64,000 bases of DNA from JADHLK01 sp038131695 (lineage in GTDB: Bacteria; Pseudomonadota; Alphaproteobacteria; Puniceispirillales; Puniceispirillaceae). The stretch's first letter is position 1, and every line of letters begins with the position of its first letter. Shown piece by piece: positions 20,823 through 28,734 of the stretch. A program made the translations under genes and the position numbers. The stretch spans positions 47,477 through 111,476 of the forward strand of contig JAYPQA010000028.1 of assembly GCA_038131695.1 (NCBI GenBank), given 5' to 3'. Below the pieces are notes generated by a model, which was given only the letters and a program-made list of their open reading frames with translations, searched no databases and was not told the origin of the DNA.

Positions 20823-22300
20823 CAGCCCGCCCCTCCCTTGCCAGCCAGACGGCGCAAATCTGCTGCGATCAGATGCGCCCCGGACCCGTTGGAGCCCTTG
20901 ATCAGCATCAATTCTGCTTGTCCAGCCAGCTCTCTGGCACGCGCACAAGCCTGTTCTGCGGTCTGGTAAGTTTCTGTATTTATTGCGGTATTTTGCCATC
21001 GATTTTCCCCGGCCAGCTCTCCCGGCCAGTTCTTGCCAGCTCTCCCGGCCAGGTTGGCCATCATCGGGCCGATTGGCAGCAGATGATCCGGGCGTGCTTG
21101 CCAATCGCTGGTTTTCAGCTCGGCATGGGCACTCTCAGCCAGACTGCCCAGCTCCAGCATATCAGAGAGGATCAGCACCCGCCCCTTGGCTGGCAGGCTG
21201 GCAAAATCGGCCAGAGCCGCCTGCATTGAGGCTGGCCCGGCATTATAGGCATCATCGATCACCCGGCAATAATGCCCCTCTATGACCAGGTCAAACCGGG
21301 CCCCGCGGCCGGGCAAATCTGCCATGCCGGACAGATGCTGCGCGGCGGCTTGCAAATCCAGCTCCAGCGCAGCCGCGACAGCCAGAACCGCCAGCGCATT
21401 CACCCCCCAATGCGGGGCCTGCATCGCCAGCTCCAGCTCCAGCTGCTGGCCGTCGGCAGTGACCAGCAGCTTTTGGCCCAGCGGGCTGCGGGTCTGCTGG
21501 CTGAGCCGAATATCACAGCCCTCGCTCTCACCAAAGCTGAGGATCCGGTCGGCCCCGGCCATGCGCGCGGCCCCGGCCAAGCGGCTGAAAAACCGGTCAT
21601 CGCCCGGCAGGATAGCCGTTCCGCCTGCCGCGAAGGCTGAGAAAATCTCGGCCTTGGCATCGGCAATATCTTCCAGACGGCTGAAGAAACCGGCATGGGA
21701 GGCCGCAATTTTGGTGATCACGGCGATATGCGGGTTGAACAGATTGGCCAGCAGGCCGATTTCCCCGGCCCGGTTCATCCCCATTTCAGCGATTACAAAA
21801 CGCGCCGCATCGGGTGTGTTGGCAATCGACAGGGGCGCGCCAATATGATTGTTGAAATTGCCCGGGCTGGCATGGGTTGTGCCAAAGCCGGACAGGCAGC
21901 GGGCCAGCATTTCCTTGGTGCCGGTCTTGCCAACCGAGCCGGTGATCGCGATTTTTGCTGCAGGCAGCTGATCGGCCTTGCTGCGCGCCAGATTATGCAG
22001 GGCCTTGAGCGGGTCGGCGACCACCAGCTGGGCAATATCGGCCTCAGCCACCGCATGGCTGACAATGGCGGCCTGGCCGCGGCGGGCTGATAATTGGGGC
22101 ACAAAATCATGCCCGTCATGGCGGTTGCCCGGCAGGGCGATAAACACGCCATTATCCCCGAGCTGCCTGTGATCGATGGCAAAATGATTGATGATAGAGG
22201 GCGCGCTTGAAAAGTGCCTTGCAGGCCCGGCAGAGGCGGCCGGGCCCTGCCAGTCCGCCTGACAGATACGGGCGATTTCCTGCATCGGCCAGCTGGTCAT
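20822..22300 (-). CDS. murF: UDP-MurNAc-tripeptide--D-Ala-D-Ala ligase MurF
   Basis: Adds the D-Ala-D-Ala made by Ddl. The ATP motif ITGSVGKTGTKEML is at about residue 122. The C-terminal domain includes VIDDAYNAGPASMQAAL, a MurF signature. The length of 492 residues is slightly long but within range. Near the C-terminus the DNA holds an 18-bp direct repeat (21012-21029 and 21035-21052) read in two different frames, so the stretch there is probably a local duplication. Start overlaps the murE stop as ATGA. Confidence 0.94.
   Translation of the reverse strand: MTSWPMQEIARICQADWQGPAASAGPARHFSSAPSIINHFAIDHRQLGDNGVFIALPGNRHDGHDFVPQLSARRGQAAIVSHAVAEADIAQLVVADPLKALHNLARSKADQLPAAKIAITGSVGKTGTKEMLARCLSGFGTTHASPGNFNNHIGAPLSIANTPDAARFVIAEMGMNRAGEIGLLANLFNPHIAVITKIAASHAGFFSRLEDIADAKAEIFSAFAAGGTAILPGDDRFFSRLAGAARMAGADRILSFGESEGCDIRLSQQTRSPLGQKLLVTADGQQLELELAMQAPHWGVNALAVLAVAAALELDLQAAAQHLSGMADLPGRGARFDLVIEGHYCRVIDDAYNAGPASMQAALADFASLPAKGRVLILSDMLELGSLAESAHAELKTSDWQARPDHLLPIGPMMANLAGRAGKNWPGELAGENRWQNTAINTETYQTAEQACARARELAGQAELMLIKGSNGSGAHLIAADLRRLAGKGGAG
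21012..21052. repeat. 18-bp direct repeat inside murF
   Basis: GCCAGCTCTCCCGGCCAG occurs at 21012-21029 and again at 21035-21052, 23 bases apart. Because 23 is not a multiple of three, the copies are read in different frames within the MurF C-terminal region. Confidence 0.75.
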
Positions 22301-23787
22301 GCCGGCCTCCTTGCGGGCAGGGCGGCAATCGCATTGCGCGCCACCACCACATCATCAAAGGGCAGGGTTTCGGTGCCTATCATCTGAACGGTTTCATGGC
22401 CCTTGCCAGCGATAAGCAGCGTATCCCCGCTAGCCAGCCCGGCAACAGCCTGCCGGATAGCGGCATCGCGCGGGCTGATCTCTTCAGCCTGTTTGCAGGC
22501 TTTTTTGATCTCGGCCCGGATGGCGGCCGGGTCTTCGCTTCTTGGATTGTCATCTGTGATGATCACCCGGTCTGCCAGCCTGGCGGCGGTCTCACCCATC
22601 AAGGCCCGCTTGCCAATATCGCGCTCTCCGCCACAGCCAAACAGCAGCTGCAGCTGGCCCGGTGTTTCCGGGCGCAGGGCGGTCAGGGCCGCTGCCAGCG
22701 CATCCGCAGTATGGGCATAATCAATAACCACCCGCGCCCCGGCCGGATGGCCAAAGACAGGCTGCATCCGCCCGGCGACCGGCCTCAGCTGGGCCAGCCT
22801 GCCAAGCGAGCAGGGCAGGGACAGGCCGGATGCGTGGGCAGCAATGCCCGCGGCCAGCGCGTTGGTCGCCTGAAAATCCCCGGCCAGAGCCAGCGGGCAG
22901 GCAAAACGCTCACCCTGATAGGTCACTTCCAGCAGCTGGCCAAATGGTTCAGCCTGCAAGAGATGGATGCGGAAATCTGCGGTTTTGGCGCGCCCGTAGG
23001 TGAGCAGGGCCAGCTGCCTGTCCTGTAGCCGGGCCGCCAGCTTTTGCCCCCATTCATCATCAATATTGATAATCGCGATACCGCCTGCCAGCAGATTTTC
23101 CTCAAACAGGCGGGCCTTGCTGGCGAAATACTCTTCCATGCTGCCATGATAATCAAGATGGTCACGGCCCAGATTGGTAAAGACCGCGATATGCACGGCC
23201 AGCCCGGCAAAGCGTTGCTGGCTGATACCGTGGCTGGATGCCTCAAAGGCCAGGCGGCCTACCCCGGCCTTGCCAAGCATATCCATGATGGCAAAGAATT
23301 TCTCCGGCGGCGGGGTGGTCAGATTGCCGGTCAGCCCATGCAGCTCACTGCCCGGAAAAGCCACCGCACAGCGCAGCCCCATCGTGCCCAGCGCCGCACT
23401 CTGCCAGCCTGCCATATCCCAGAGCTGGTGCAGGTAATCGGCGACCGAGGTTTTGCCATTGGTGCCGGTTACCGCAACCGCCATTTGCGGGCGTCCGCGC
23501 CAAAACCCGGCACAGGCTTGCAGAAAGGCTTGCTGGCTGTCGGCAGCGTGAATATGGGCAACCCCGGCAGGCAGGGACAGGCTTTTCTTCTCGCTCAGCA
23601 CGGCGGCGGCCCCGCGCGCCAGCGCCTCTTCCAGATAATCATGGCCATCGTGCTGGCTGCCGGGCAGGGCGGCGAACAGCCAGCCGGGCTGAATCTGCCG
23701 GCTATCCTGGGACAGACCGCTGATCAGGGCCTTTTTGCCGGAGGCCGGCTTTATGCTGTCATGCGGGAACAGATCAATAAGCTGCAT
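22297..23787 (-). CDS. murE: UDP-MurNAc-dipeptide--meso-diaminopimelate ligase MurE
   Basis: Adds the third amino acid of the stem peptide. The ATP loop is VTGTNGKTSVADYL. The DNPR motif in ITDDNPRSEDP is the known selectivity loop for meso-diaminopimelate rather than lysine, as expected for a Gram-negative organism. The length of 496 residues is normal and the frame intact. It overlaps ftsI by 14 bases and murF by four. Confidence 0.95.
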   Translation of the reverse strand: MQLIDLFPHDSIKPASGKKALISGLSQDSRQIQPGWLFAALPGSQHDGHDYLEEALARGAAAVLSEKKSLSLPAGVAHIHAADSQQAFLQACAGFWRGRPQMAVAVTGTNGKTSVADYLHQLWDMAGWQSAALGTMGLRCAVAFPGSELHGLTGNLTTPPPEKFFAIMDMLGKAGVGRLAFEASSHGISQQRFAGLAVHIAVFTNLGRDHLDYHGSMEEYFASKARLFEENLLAGGIAIINIDDEWGQKLAARLQDRQLALLTYGRAKTADFRIHLLQAEPFGQLLEVTYQGERFACPLALAGDFQATNALAAGIAAHASGLSLPCSLGRLAQLRPVAGRMQPVFGHPAGARVVIDYAHTADALAAALTALRPETPGQLQLLFGCGGERDIGKRALMGETAARLADRVIITDDNPRSEDPAAIRAEIKKACKQAEEISPRDAAIRQAVAGLASGDTLLIAGKGHETVQMIGTETLPFDDVVVARNAIAALPARRPA

Positions 23788-25492
23788 AGATGGCCTCCTC
23801 GCCGTCTATGGACAGTCCAGCCAGCAAATTCTGGCGGATTTCAGGCTGATCTGTGGCAACAGGATGAATCCCGACAATCGGGGCCATCTGGCGGATGATG
23901 CGCCCGGCTGCCGGTGCGGCCACCCAACCGGCGGTCGCATAGCCATAGGAATGTTTCTGGCCTTTCGGCTCATCCACCATGACAAAGACCAGATAGGCCG
24001 GATCATGGGCCGGGAAGGTTGCAACAAAAGAGACCCGGTTGGCCTTGCGGTCATAGCCCTTATTGAGGATTTTCTCAGCCGTGCCGGTTTTCCCGCCAAT
24101 CAGATAGCCCTCTACCTCAGCCAGATTGCCGGTTCCCGCCTTGTGGCTGACCACCAGCCGCATCATGCTGCGCACCGCGCGGGCGGTATCCTCGGAAAAG
24201 ATACGCAGCCGCTCAATTTCGTCTTGCGGGCGGCGTTTCAGCAAGGTCGGCCTGATATAATGGCCATCACCTGCGGCAGCGGCAATCGCGGCAGCGGCCT
24301 GCACCGGGCTGACTGACAGCCCATGCCCGTAAGAGATGGTCAGGCTGGCAATGCGCCCCCATCTGGGCGGCAGCAGGGGCTGGCCATTCTCCGGTATTTC
24401 CAGCGCCGAGGCGCGCAGCAGGCCGAGCCGGTCCAGATAGGCACGCTGGGTATCCGGGCCGATCAGGTCAGCCATCCGCGCGGAGCCGATATTCGAGGAA
24501 TGCACCAAAATTTCCGGCACGCTGAGCGGGCCCTTGAGCGGGTGATAATCACGGATGGCAAAACGCGAAACCCGCATCGGCCGGGCCACTTCAAACTGGC
24601 TGTCCAGCCGGGCGGCCCCAGATTCCAGCGCAATGGCAGTATTCAGCACCTTGAAGATAGAGCCCATTTCAAACACGCCCTTGGCGGCCTGGTTGAAGCG
24701 GGCCTTTTCCTCAGCCGCCATCAGGTGATTGGGATCAAAATCAGGCAGCGAGGCGAGGGCCAAAAGCTCTCCGGTTTTCATATCCAGAATAAGCCCGGCC
24801 CCGCCAATGGCCTCAAACCGCTCTATCTGGCGGCTGACCTGCTCACGCAGGATGGCTTGCAGGGCCAGATCAATCGACAGGGTTACCGGCGCGCCGCTGG
24901 CCAGCTGCTCCTGCTGGCTTTTTTCAATACCGGCAATGCCCAGCCCGTCCCGGTCCACCACCCCCAGCAGATGCGCGGCCTCGCGCCCATGCGGGTAGAG
25001 GCGCAGCGTGCCGGGGCTGACAAAAACACCCGGCAGGCCGAGCCGCAGGATTTCGGCATGGCGGCGCGGCGTTATCTTGCGATCCAGCTCTATATAACGG
25101 GTTGGCTTGGCCAGCAGGGCCAGAATATCGGCTGGCTCGTGGCCAGGCAGCAGCGGGGCCAGCTTTTCAGCCACCTCACGCCTGTCCAGAATCAGCTGCG
25201 GGTCGGCGTGCAGCACCCGCACCGGCACATTGCTGGCCAGCAGGCGGCCCTGCCGGTCTGTGATAACGCCTCGGGGCGGTCCGGCTTGCTGCGTGCTGGC
25301 CGGGGCGGCCCCGTCATTGGGCAGCAAGGCCAGGTTCAAGGCCTGGGCGCTGATCCCGGCAAAGCACATCCCGGCCAGCACCGTTGCCACAGCCAGGCGG
25401 CGGCGGGCAATCTGCCAGCTTTTTGCCGGTTCCGGGCGGCCCGGCCACAGCCAGCCAGCCCAGCGACTGAATTTTATCGCTGGCGGCTTCAC
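23774..25492 (-). CDS. ftsI: Septal transpeptidase FtsI (PBP3)
   Basis: Class B penicillin-binding protein that cross-links septal murein. One N-terminal membrane segment (about residues 33-53) is followed by the pedestal and the transpeptidase domain. The active-site motifs are SxxK in GSIFKVLNT, SxN in VHSSNIGSA and KTG in IGGKTGTAEK. The 572-residue length is normal. It overlaps ftsL by four bases upstream and murE downstream, fitting a single dcw transcript. Confidence 0.95.
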   Translation of the reverse strand: MKPPAIKFSRWAGWLWPGRPEPAKSWQIARRRLAVATVLAGMCFAGISAQALNLALLPNDGAAPASTQQAGPPRGVITDRQGRLLASNVPVRVLHADPQLILDRREVAEKLAPLLPGHEPADILALLAKPTRYIELDRKITPRRHAEILRLGLPGVFVSPGTLRLYPHGREAAHLLGVVDRDGLGIAGIEKSQQEQLASGAPVTLSIDLALQAILREQVSRQIERFEAIGGAGLILDMKTGELLALASLPDFDPNHLMAAEEKARFNQAAKGVFEMGSIFKVLNTAIALESGAARLDSQFEVARPMRVSRFAIRDYHPLKGPLSVPEILVHSSNIGSARMADLIGPDTQRAYLDRLGLLRASALEIPENGQPLLPPRWGRIASLTISYGHGLSVSPVQAAAAIAAAAGDGHYIRPTLLKRRPQDEIERLRIFSEDTARAVRSMMRLVVSHKAGTGNLAEVEGYLIGGKTGTAEKILNKGYDRKANRVSFVATFPAHDPAYLVFVMVDEPKGQKHSYGYATAGWVAAPAAGRIIRQMAPIVGIHPVATDQPEIRQNLLAGLSIDGEEAIYAAY

Positions 25493-25851
25493 GGCAGCTC
25501 CCCTGTCTGGCTGATTTGTTTTTTCAGGCCCGCCGGAGTCGCTGGAGCCGGGGCCGGGCTGGGTTTGCCTGTCTGGCCGGACCGGCGCATCGGTATCGCC
25601 TCAATCGGCAGGATACGGTCTGCCTCAATCGGGGTCATCTCCAGCAGATTGCCGGACAGGCGCATAATCCGGTCCGGGCGGCTGAGCCAGGCCCATTCTG
25701 CCTGTAAAATCGCATGATTATCCTTCTCGGCCCGAATATCAGCGCGCAGCCGGGCCAGCTCTGCATAGCGCGCATCAATGCTGCGCTTAACCATATAGAG
25801 GCCGGTTCCACTCAGGCTGAGCAGCACTATCAACAGCACAAAAACCCGCAT
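25489..25851 (-). CDS. ftsL: Cell division protein FtsL
   Basis: Small bitopic membrane protein that pairs with FtsB and FtsQ. I chose the ATG at 25851 (MRVFVLL) because it overlaps the rsmH stop by one base. The membrane segment covers about residues 3-20. A short coiled coil follows (ARYAELARLRADIRAEKDN), then a Pro/Ala-rich tail. Sequence conservation of FtsL is low. The call rests on size (120 residues), topology and position between rsmH and ftsI, plus the RPDRIMRLSG region typical of alphaproteobacterial FtsL. Confidence 0.85.
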   Translation of the reverse strand: MRVFVLLIVLLSLSGTGLYMVKRSIDARYAELARLRADIRAEKDNHAILQAEWAWLSRPDRIMRLSGNLLEMTPIEADRILPIEAIPMRRSGQTGKPSPAPAPATPAGLKKQISQTGELP

Positions 25852-26825
25852 CACACAGCCTCCTTCCAATCCGGTATCGCGCTGAGCGGTGCGGCCCCGG
25901 TGCGGCGCACCACCCGCAATTTTGCTGATCTGGCGCGCGGATTGGCCTCTGTCTCCTCGGCCTGTGCGGTGATCGGACGGCGCGTTGTCAGCTCAAAGCT
26001 GGGATCCGGCAGCACAGCTTGCGGGCGATGGCGCGATCCGCCGGCATGGCGGGCCGTGCGGCTGGTGATGAATTGCTTGACCAGCCGGTCTTCGAGTGAG
26101 TGGAAGCTGACCACCGCCAGCACACCGCCCGGCTGCAGCAATTTTTCGGCGGCCAGCAGCCCGGCCTTGATCTCGCCCAACTCATCATTGACAGCTATCC
26201 GCAGGGCCTGAAAGCTGCGGGTGGCCGGATCGGACTGGCCCGGTTTGGCGCGGGGCAGCCGGGCGCGGACCAGCTCAGCCAGCTCAGCGGTGCGGGTCAG
26301 CGGTGCGGTTTGGCGGGCCTTGCAAATGGCGCGGGCGATGCGGCGGGCGGCGCGTTCCTCGCCATAATGGAACAGGATGTCGGCCAGCTTTTTCTCGCTC
26401 GCCTGATTGACAATATCTGCTGCGCTCAGCCCCTGTTTTGACATCCGCATATCCAGCGGCCCGTCAGACCGGAAGGAAAAGCCGCGCTCCGCCTCATCCA
26501 GCTGGGACGAGCAAACCCCCAGATCAAAGACAATCGCATCAGGGCGGGAAAAGCGGGTCTTTGCGGCCAATTCAGCGAGGCTGGAAAACGGGCCTTCCCA
26601 GATCTCAAAACGCTCGGCAAACGGAGCCATATTTTCAGCTGCCCGTGCCACCGCATCCGGGTCCCGGTCAATCGCGGCCACCGCACAATCTGCGGCCTCC
26701 AGCAAGGCCCGGCTATAGCCGCCATCGCCAAAAGTTGCATCAATATAGAAGGCTCCTGGCCGCGGATGAAGGGCTGCCAGAATCTGAGGCAGTAAGACAG
26801 GCAGATGCACAGCTGCCCGCTGCAT
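25851..26825 (-). CDS. rsmH: 16S rRNA (cytosine-1402-N4) methyltransferase RsmH
   Basis: SAM methyltransferase, formerly MraW, that modifies C1402 of 16S rRNA. It begins HLPVLLPQIL, with motif I at YIDATFGDGGYSRALL and the DLGVCSSQLDEAERGFSF stretch typical of the family. The C-terminal end has SFHSLEDRLVKQF. The ATG at 26825 (MQRAAVH) overlaps the mraZ stop by one base and gives 324 residues. The longer reading to 26936 runs into mraZ out of frame. Confidence 0.94.
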   Translation of the reverse strand: MQRAAVHLPVLLPQILAALHPRPGAFYIDATFGDGGYSRALLEAADCAVAAIDRDPDAVARAAENMAPFAERFEIWEGPFSSLAELAAKTRFSRPDAIVFDLGVCSSQLDEAERGFSFRSDGPLDMRMSKQGLSAADIVNQASEKKLADILFHYGEERAARRIARAICKARQTAPLTRTAELAELVRARLPRAKPGQSDPATRSFQALRIAVNDELGEIKAGLLAAEKLLQPGGVLAVVSFHSLEDRLVKQFITSRTARHAGGSRHRPQAVLPDPSFELTTRRPITAQAEETEANPRARSAKLRVVRRTGAAPLSAIPDWKEAV

Positions 26826-27292
26826 CAGCCATCTCCCGGTCCGGCCGGTCTGGCCAGAGTCAGCTTGGGCACCCCGCCCGTGCGGGCGCGCCCGCGCGCC
26901 GCTGTTTCCCGCGTGCGCCAGGCTGCCGGCTGCCAAATCTGGAAAGAGCGGCCAATACCGGCAATCAGCGCGCTGTCCGACAGATCAGCGAATTGCAGGA
27001 AATCTTCAGATAACAGCACCCGCCCCTCAGCATCCATCTTCATTTCCTGGGCGCTGGAGAGCATGGTCTGCAGCGTTTCCGCTTCTTCTGAGAGCGTGTC
27101 CAGCCGGTCTATCGCATCAACAATCTGGGCGATGCGCTCTGGCCCGCACCCTTCCAAACAGGGATGGGTGAGCGATTTATACAAATAAAGCGAGGCGCGG
27201 CTGCGTTCCAGAACCAGACGATAGGAGGCCGGCACAGAAAGCCGCCCCTTCCTGTCTATCCGGTTCTCAAAATGTGACAGAAACAAATCCAT
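26825..27292 (-). CDS. mraZ: Transcriptional regulator MraZ
   Basis: AbrB-fold regulator that heads the dcw cluster and represses it by binding direct repeats upstream. Two halves are visible, each with the family motif: RIDRKGRLSVPASYR near residue 10 and MDAEGRVLLSEDF near residue 90. The ATG at 27292 (MDLFLSHFENR) gives 155 residues, the normal size. A plausible target array lies 270-315 bases upstream at 27561-27605. Confidence 0.93.
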   Translation of the reverse strand: MDLFLSHFENRIDRKGRLSVPASYRLVLERSRASLYLYKSLTHPCLEGCGPERIAQIVDAIDRLDTLSEEAETLQTMLSSAQEMKMDAEGRVLLSEDFLQFADLSDSALIAGIGRSFQIWQPAAWRTRETAARGRARTGGVPKLTLARPAGPGDG

Positions 27293-27560
27293 CTGTCCCC
27301 GCGCCGTTTCTTCCCCGCCTTTTCCCAGCTGCTTTTTCAGGCAGCCCTGACCTCTTTTTTTCGCCGGCCGCACAGGGCTTTTCCTGATCAGCCTGCTGCC
27401 AAGTCATGGCCGGGGCGGGGAGGAGGAACGCCCCGGCCATCACCAAAAACCCCCTTCATTGCATCCTATTAAAAAACCATCTTTTCAGTGTCACTAAGCC
27501 TGAAATTCACAGAGCAACACCAGCCAGGATATGGCCCGTCAGGCAGCTTTGAGGCAACCT

Positions 27561-27605
27561 ATGGGTTTTTATGGGATAACATGGGAAAATATGTCAGTCA
27601 ATGGG
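27561..27605. promoter_or_regulatory. MraZ operator: ATGGG boxes with 10-bp spacing, overlapping a promoter
   Basis: ATGGG starts at 27561, 27571, 27581 and 27601, exactly 10 bases apart; the slot at 27591 holds the degenerate ATGTC. Known MraZ sites are TGGGN boxes separated by five bases, which is the same 10-bp period. On the minus strand a candidate promoter overlaps the array: TTGACT at 27601-27596, then 17 bases, then TATCCC. This placement would suit autorepression. The leader between here and mraZ is otherwise featureless. Confidence 0.75.
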
Positions 27606-27879
27606 TTTGACTTGTTTTTTGATGGGAAAAGCAAGGAAAATCAGTAACTTGAAAGCATCACTTCAAGAGCGCTTTATAATATTATGAATTTATTGCAGAT
27701 TTTTTACATTTCTGCTTTTGTTCTTAAAATCATCAATAAAAATAGGTGATTGTCAGGGCCAGCCGACTGGCCGCACAAGCGGGATGGTCAAGGCAGCAGG
27801 CCCCCAAAGCCAAATGGGGAGGATCGAGACTAGGCAGGCCGGGTCTGGTGGGCCGGGTCAGTCTTTTCCAGCCTGGCGT
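27606..27879. other. Intergenic DNA, no recognised feature
   Basis: AT-rich up to about 27750 (A and T runs, one more ATGGG at 27622), then GC-rich. I see no gene, terminator or repeat that I can support. The weak plus-strand frames here have no family resemblance. Confidence 0.5.
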
Positions 27880-28103
27880 TCATTTTGCCGGTTTTTGGCT
27901 GTCAATGGCGCGGGCGATGCTGGGGCTGCTGCCCGGCCAGTGGCGCAAGGCGCGCTGCAGGGCCAGCCGGATCGCGATACGGCTGCCGGGACAGTCTGCA
28001 CAGTCTGCCAGCTGCCATGCCGGTCGGCTATCTGGATTTTTGCCATCACCGTGCCCGGCTTGCCGGTCGGGGGAGAGAGGGGCATGGGGCCAGTCCTTTT
28101 CAT
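27880..28103 (-). CDS. Possible small hypothetical protein, frame-broken
   Basis: I do not recognise this gene. A minus-strand frame starts at ATG 28103 and reads MAKIQIADRHGSWQTVQTVP. A neighbouring frame then reads GSRIAIRLALQRALRHWPG and ends at a TGA at 27880. Adding one C to the CCC in GTCCCGGC would join them into 74 codons with believable composition, whereas either frame alone becomes Pro/Ala/Ser-rich nonsense. It lies between rnpB and the mraZ promoter. It could also be non-coding. Confidence 0.35.
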
Positions 28104-28172
28104 TCAGCTGCTATTCCTTCAGTCATGCCGCAGACAGGCCGCACGGCGCGCAGCCCAGCCTTGATAAAGCCC

Positions 28173-28202
28173 GGCCCAATACAGCTTGGCCCAATACAGC
28201 CC
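28173..28202. repeat. 15-bp tandem repeat, two copies
   Basis: GGCCCAATACAGCTT is followed at once by GGCCCAATACAGCCC in the gap between rnpB and the small open frame. Confidence 0.75.
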
Positions 28203-28280
28203 AGATAGCGGTGACTGAAACCAAGGGGCAGAATAAGGGGATTAACTTAATTTTTGGTAAAGATGGGGGCAAAAAAGAGA

Positions 28281-28694
28281 GCAATCCAGAGCGCCTGTAA
28301 GCCGGGTTCTGTCCGGGGCCGGGCCATGCGGCCTTGCCCGTGGATGGCTATTCATCTGGCGGATGCCTGTTGCCAGACATCTCAAGCGACCTACCCGGGC
28401 ATCTCTGGCAGGATCGCCAGTGTCAGCTGGAACCAGCCAACAATGCCCCTATATGGTCTTGCTTCGGATGGGGTTTACCTTGCCGGGGCCTGTCGCCAGT
28501 CCCGCGGTGCGCTCTTGCCGCACCTTTTCACCCTTACCGCGCCGGAGCGAGGCGGTCTGTTTTCTGTGGCACTTTCCCTGGGGTCGCCCCCGCTGGCCGT
28601 TAACCAGCATCCTGATCCTGTGAAGCCCGGACTTTCCTCTGCCGGGGACAGGCAAGCCCGCCCCAGGCAGCAGCCATCCAGCCCTCTGGATTGC
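28281..28694 (-). ncRNA. rnpB: RNase P RNA (rnpB), type A
   Basis: Catalytic RNA of RNase P, which removes tRNA 5' leaders. The ends are fixed by the P1 helix: GCAATCCAGAG at 28694-28684 pairs perfectly with CTCTGGATTGC at 28291-28281 (11 bp). Universal parts are present on the minus strand: GAGGAAAGTCCGGGC near the 5' end, AGGGTGAAAAGGTGCGG in the middle, and GGTAGGTC followed by ACAGAACCCGGCTTA at the 3' end. The length is 414 nt. A run of six T follows the 3' end. Its position just upstream of mraZ is familiar from other alphaproteobacteria. Protein-like frames across it are artefacts. Confidence 0.95.
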
Positions 28695-28701
28695 AGGTAA
28701 G

Positions 28702-28731
28702 ATAATCGCACGCCGCCTCCCCGCCGGTCAA
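28702..28731 (-). promoter_or_regulatory. rnpB promoter
   Basis: TTGACC at 28731-28726 and GATTAT at 28707-28702 are separated by 18 bases. Seven bases further is the G at 28694 that begins the P1 helix. The -35 box starts only four bases past the stop of the ABC-F gene. Confidence 0.7.
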
Positions 28732-28734
28732 GCC

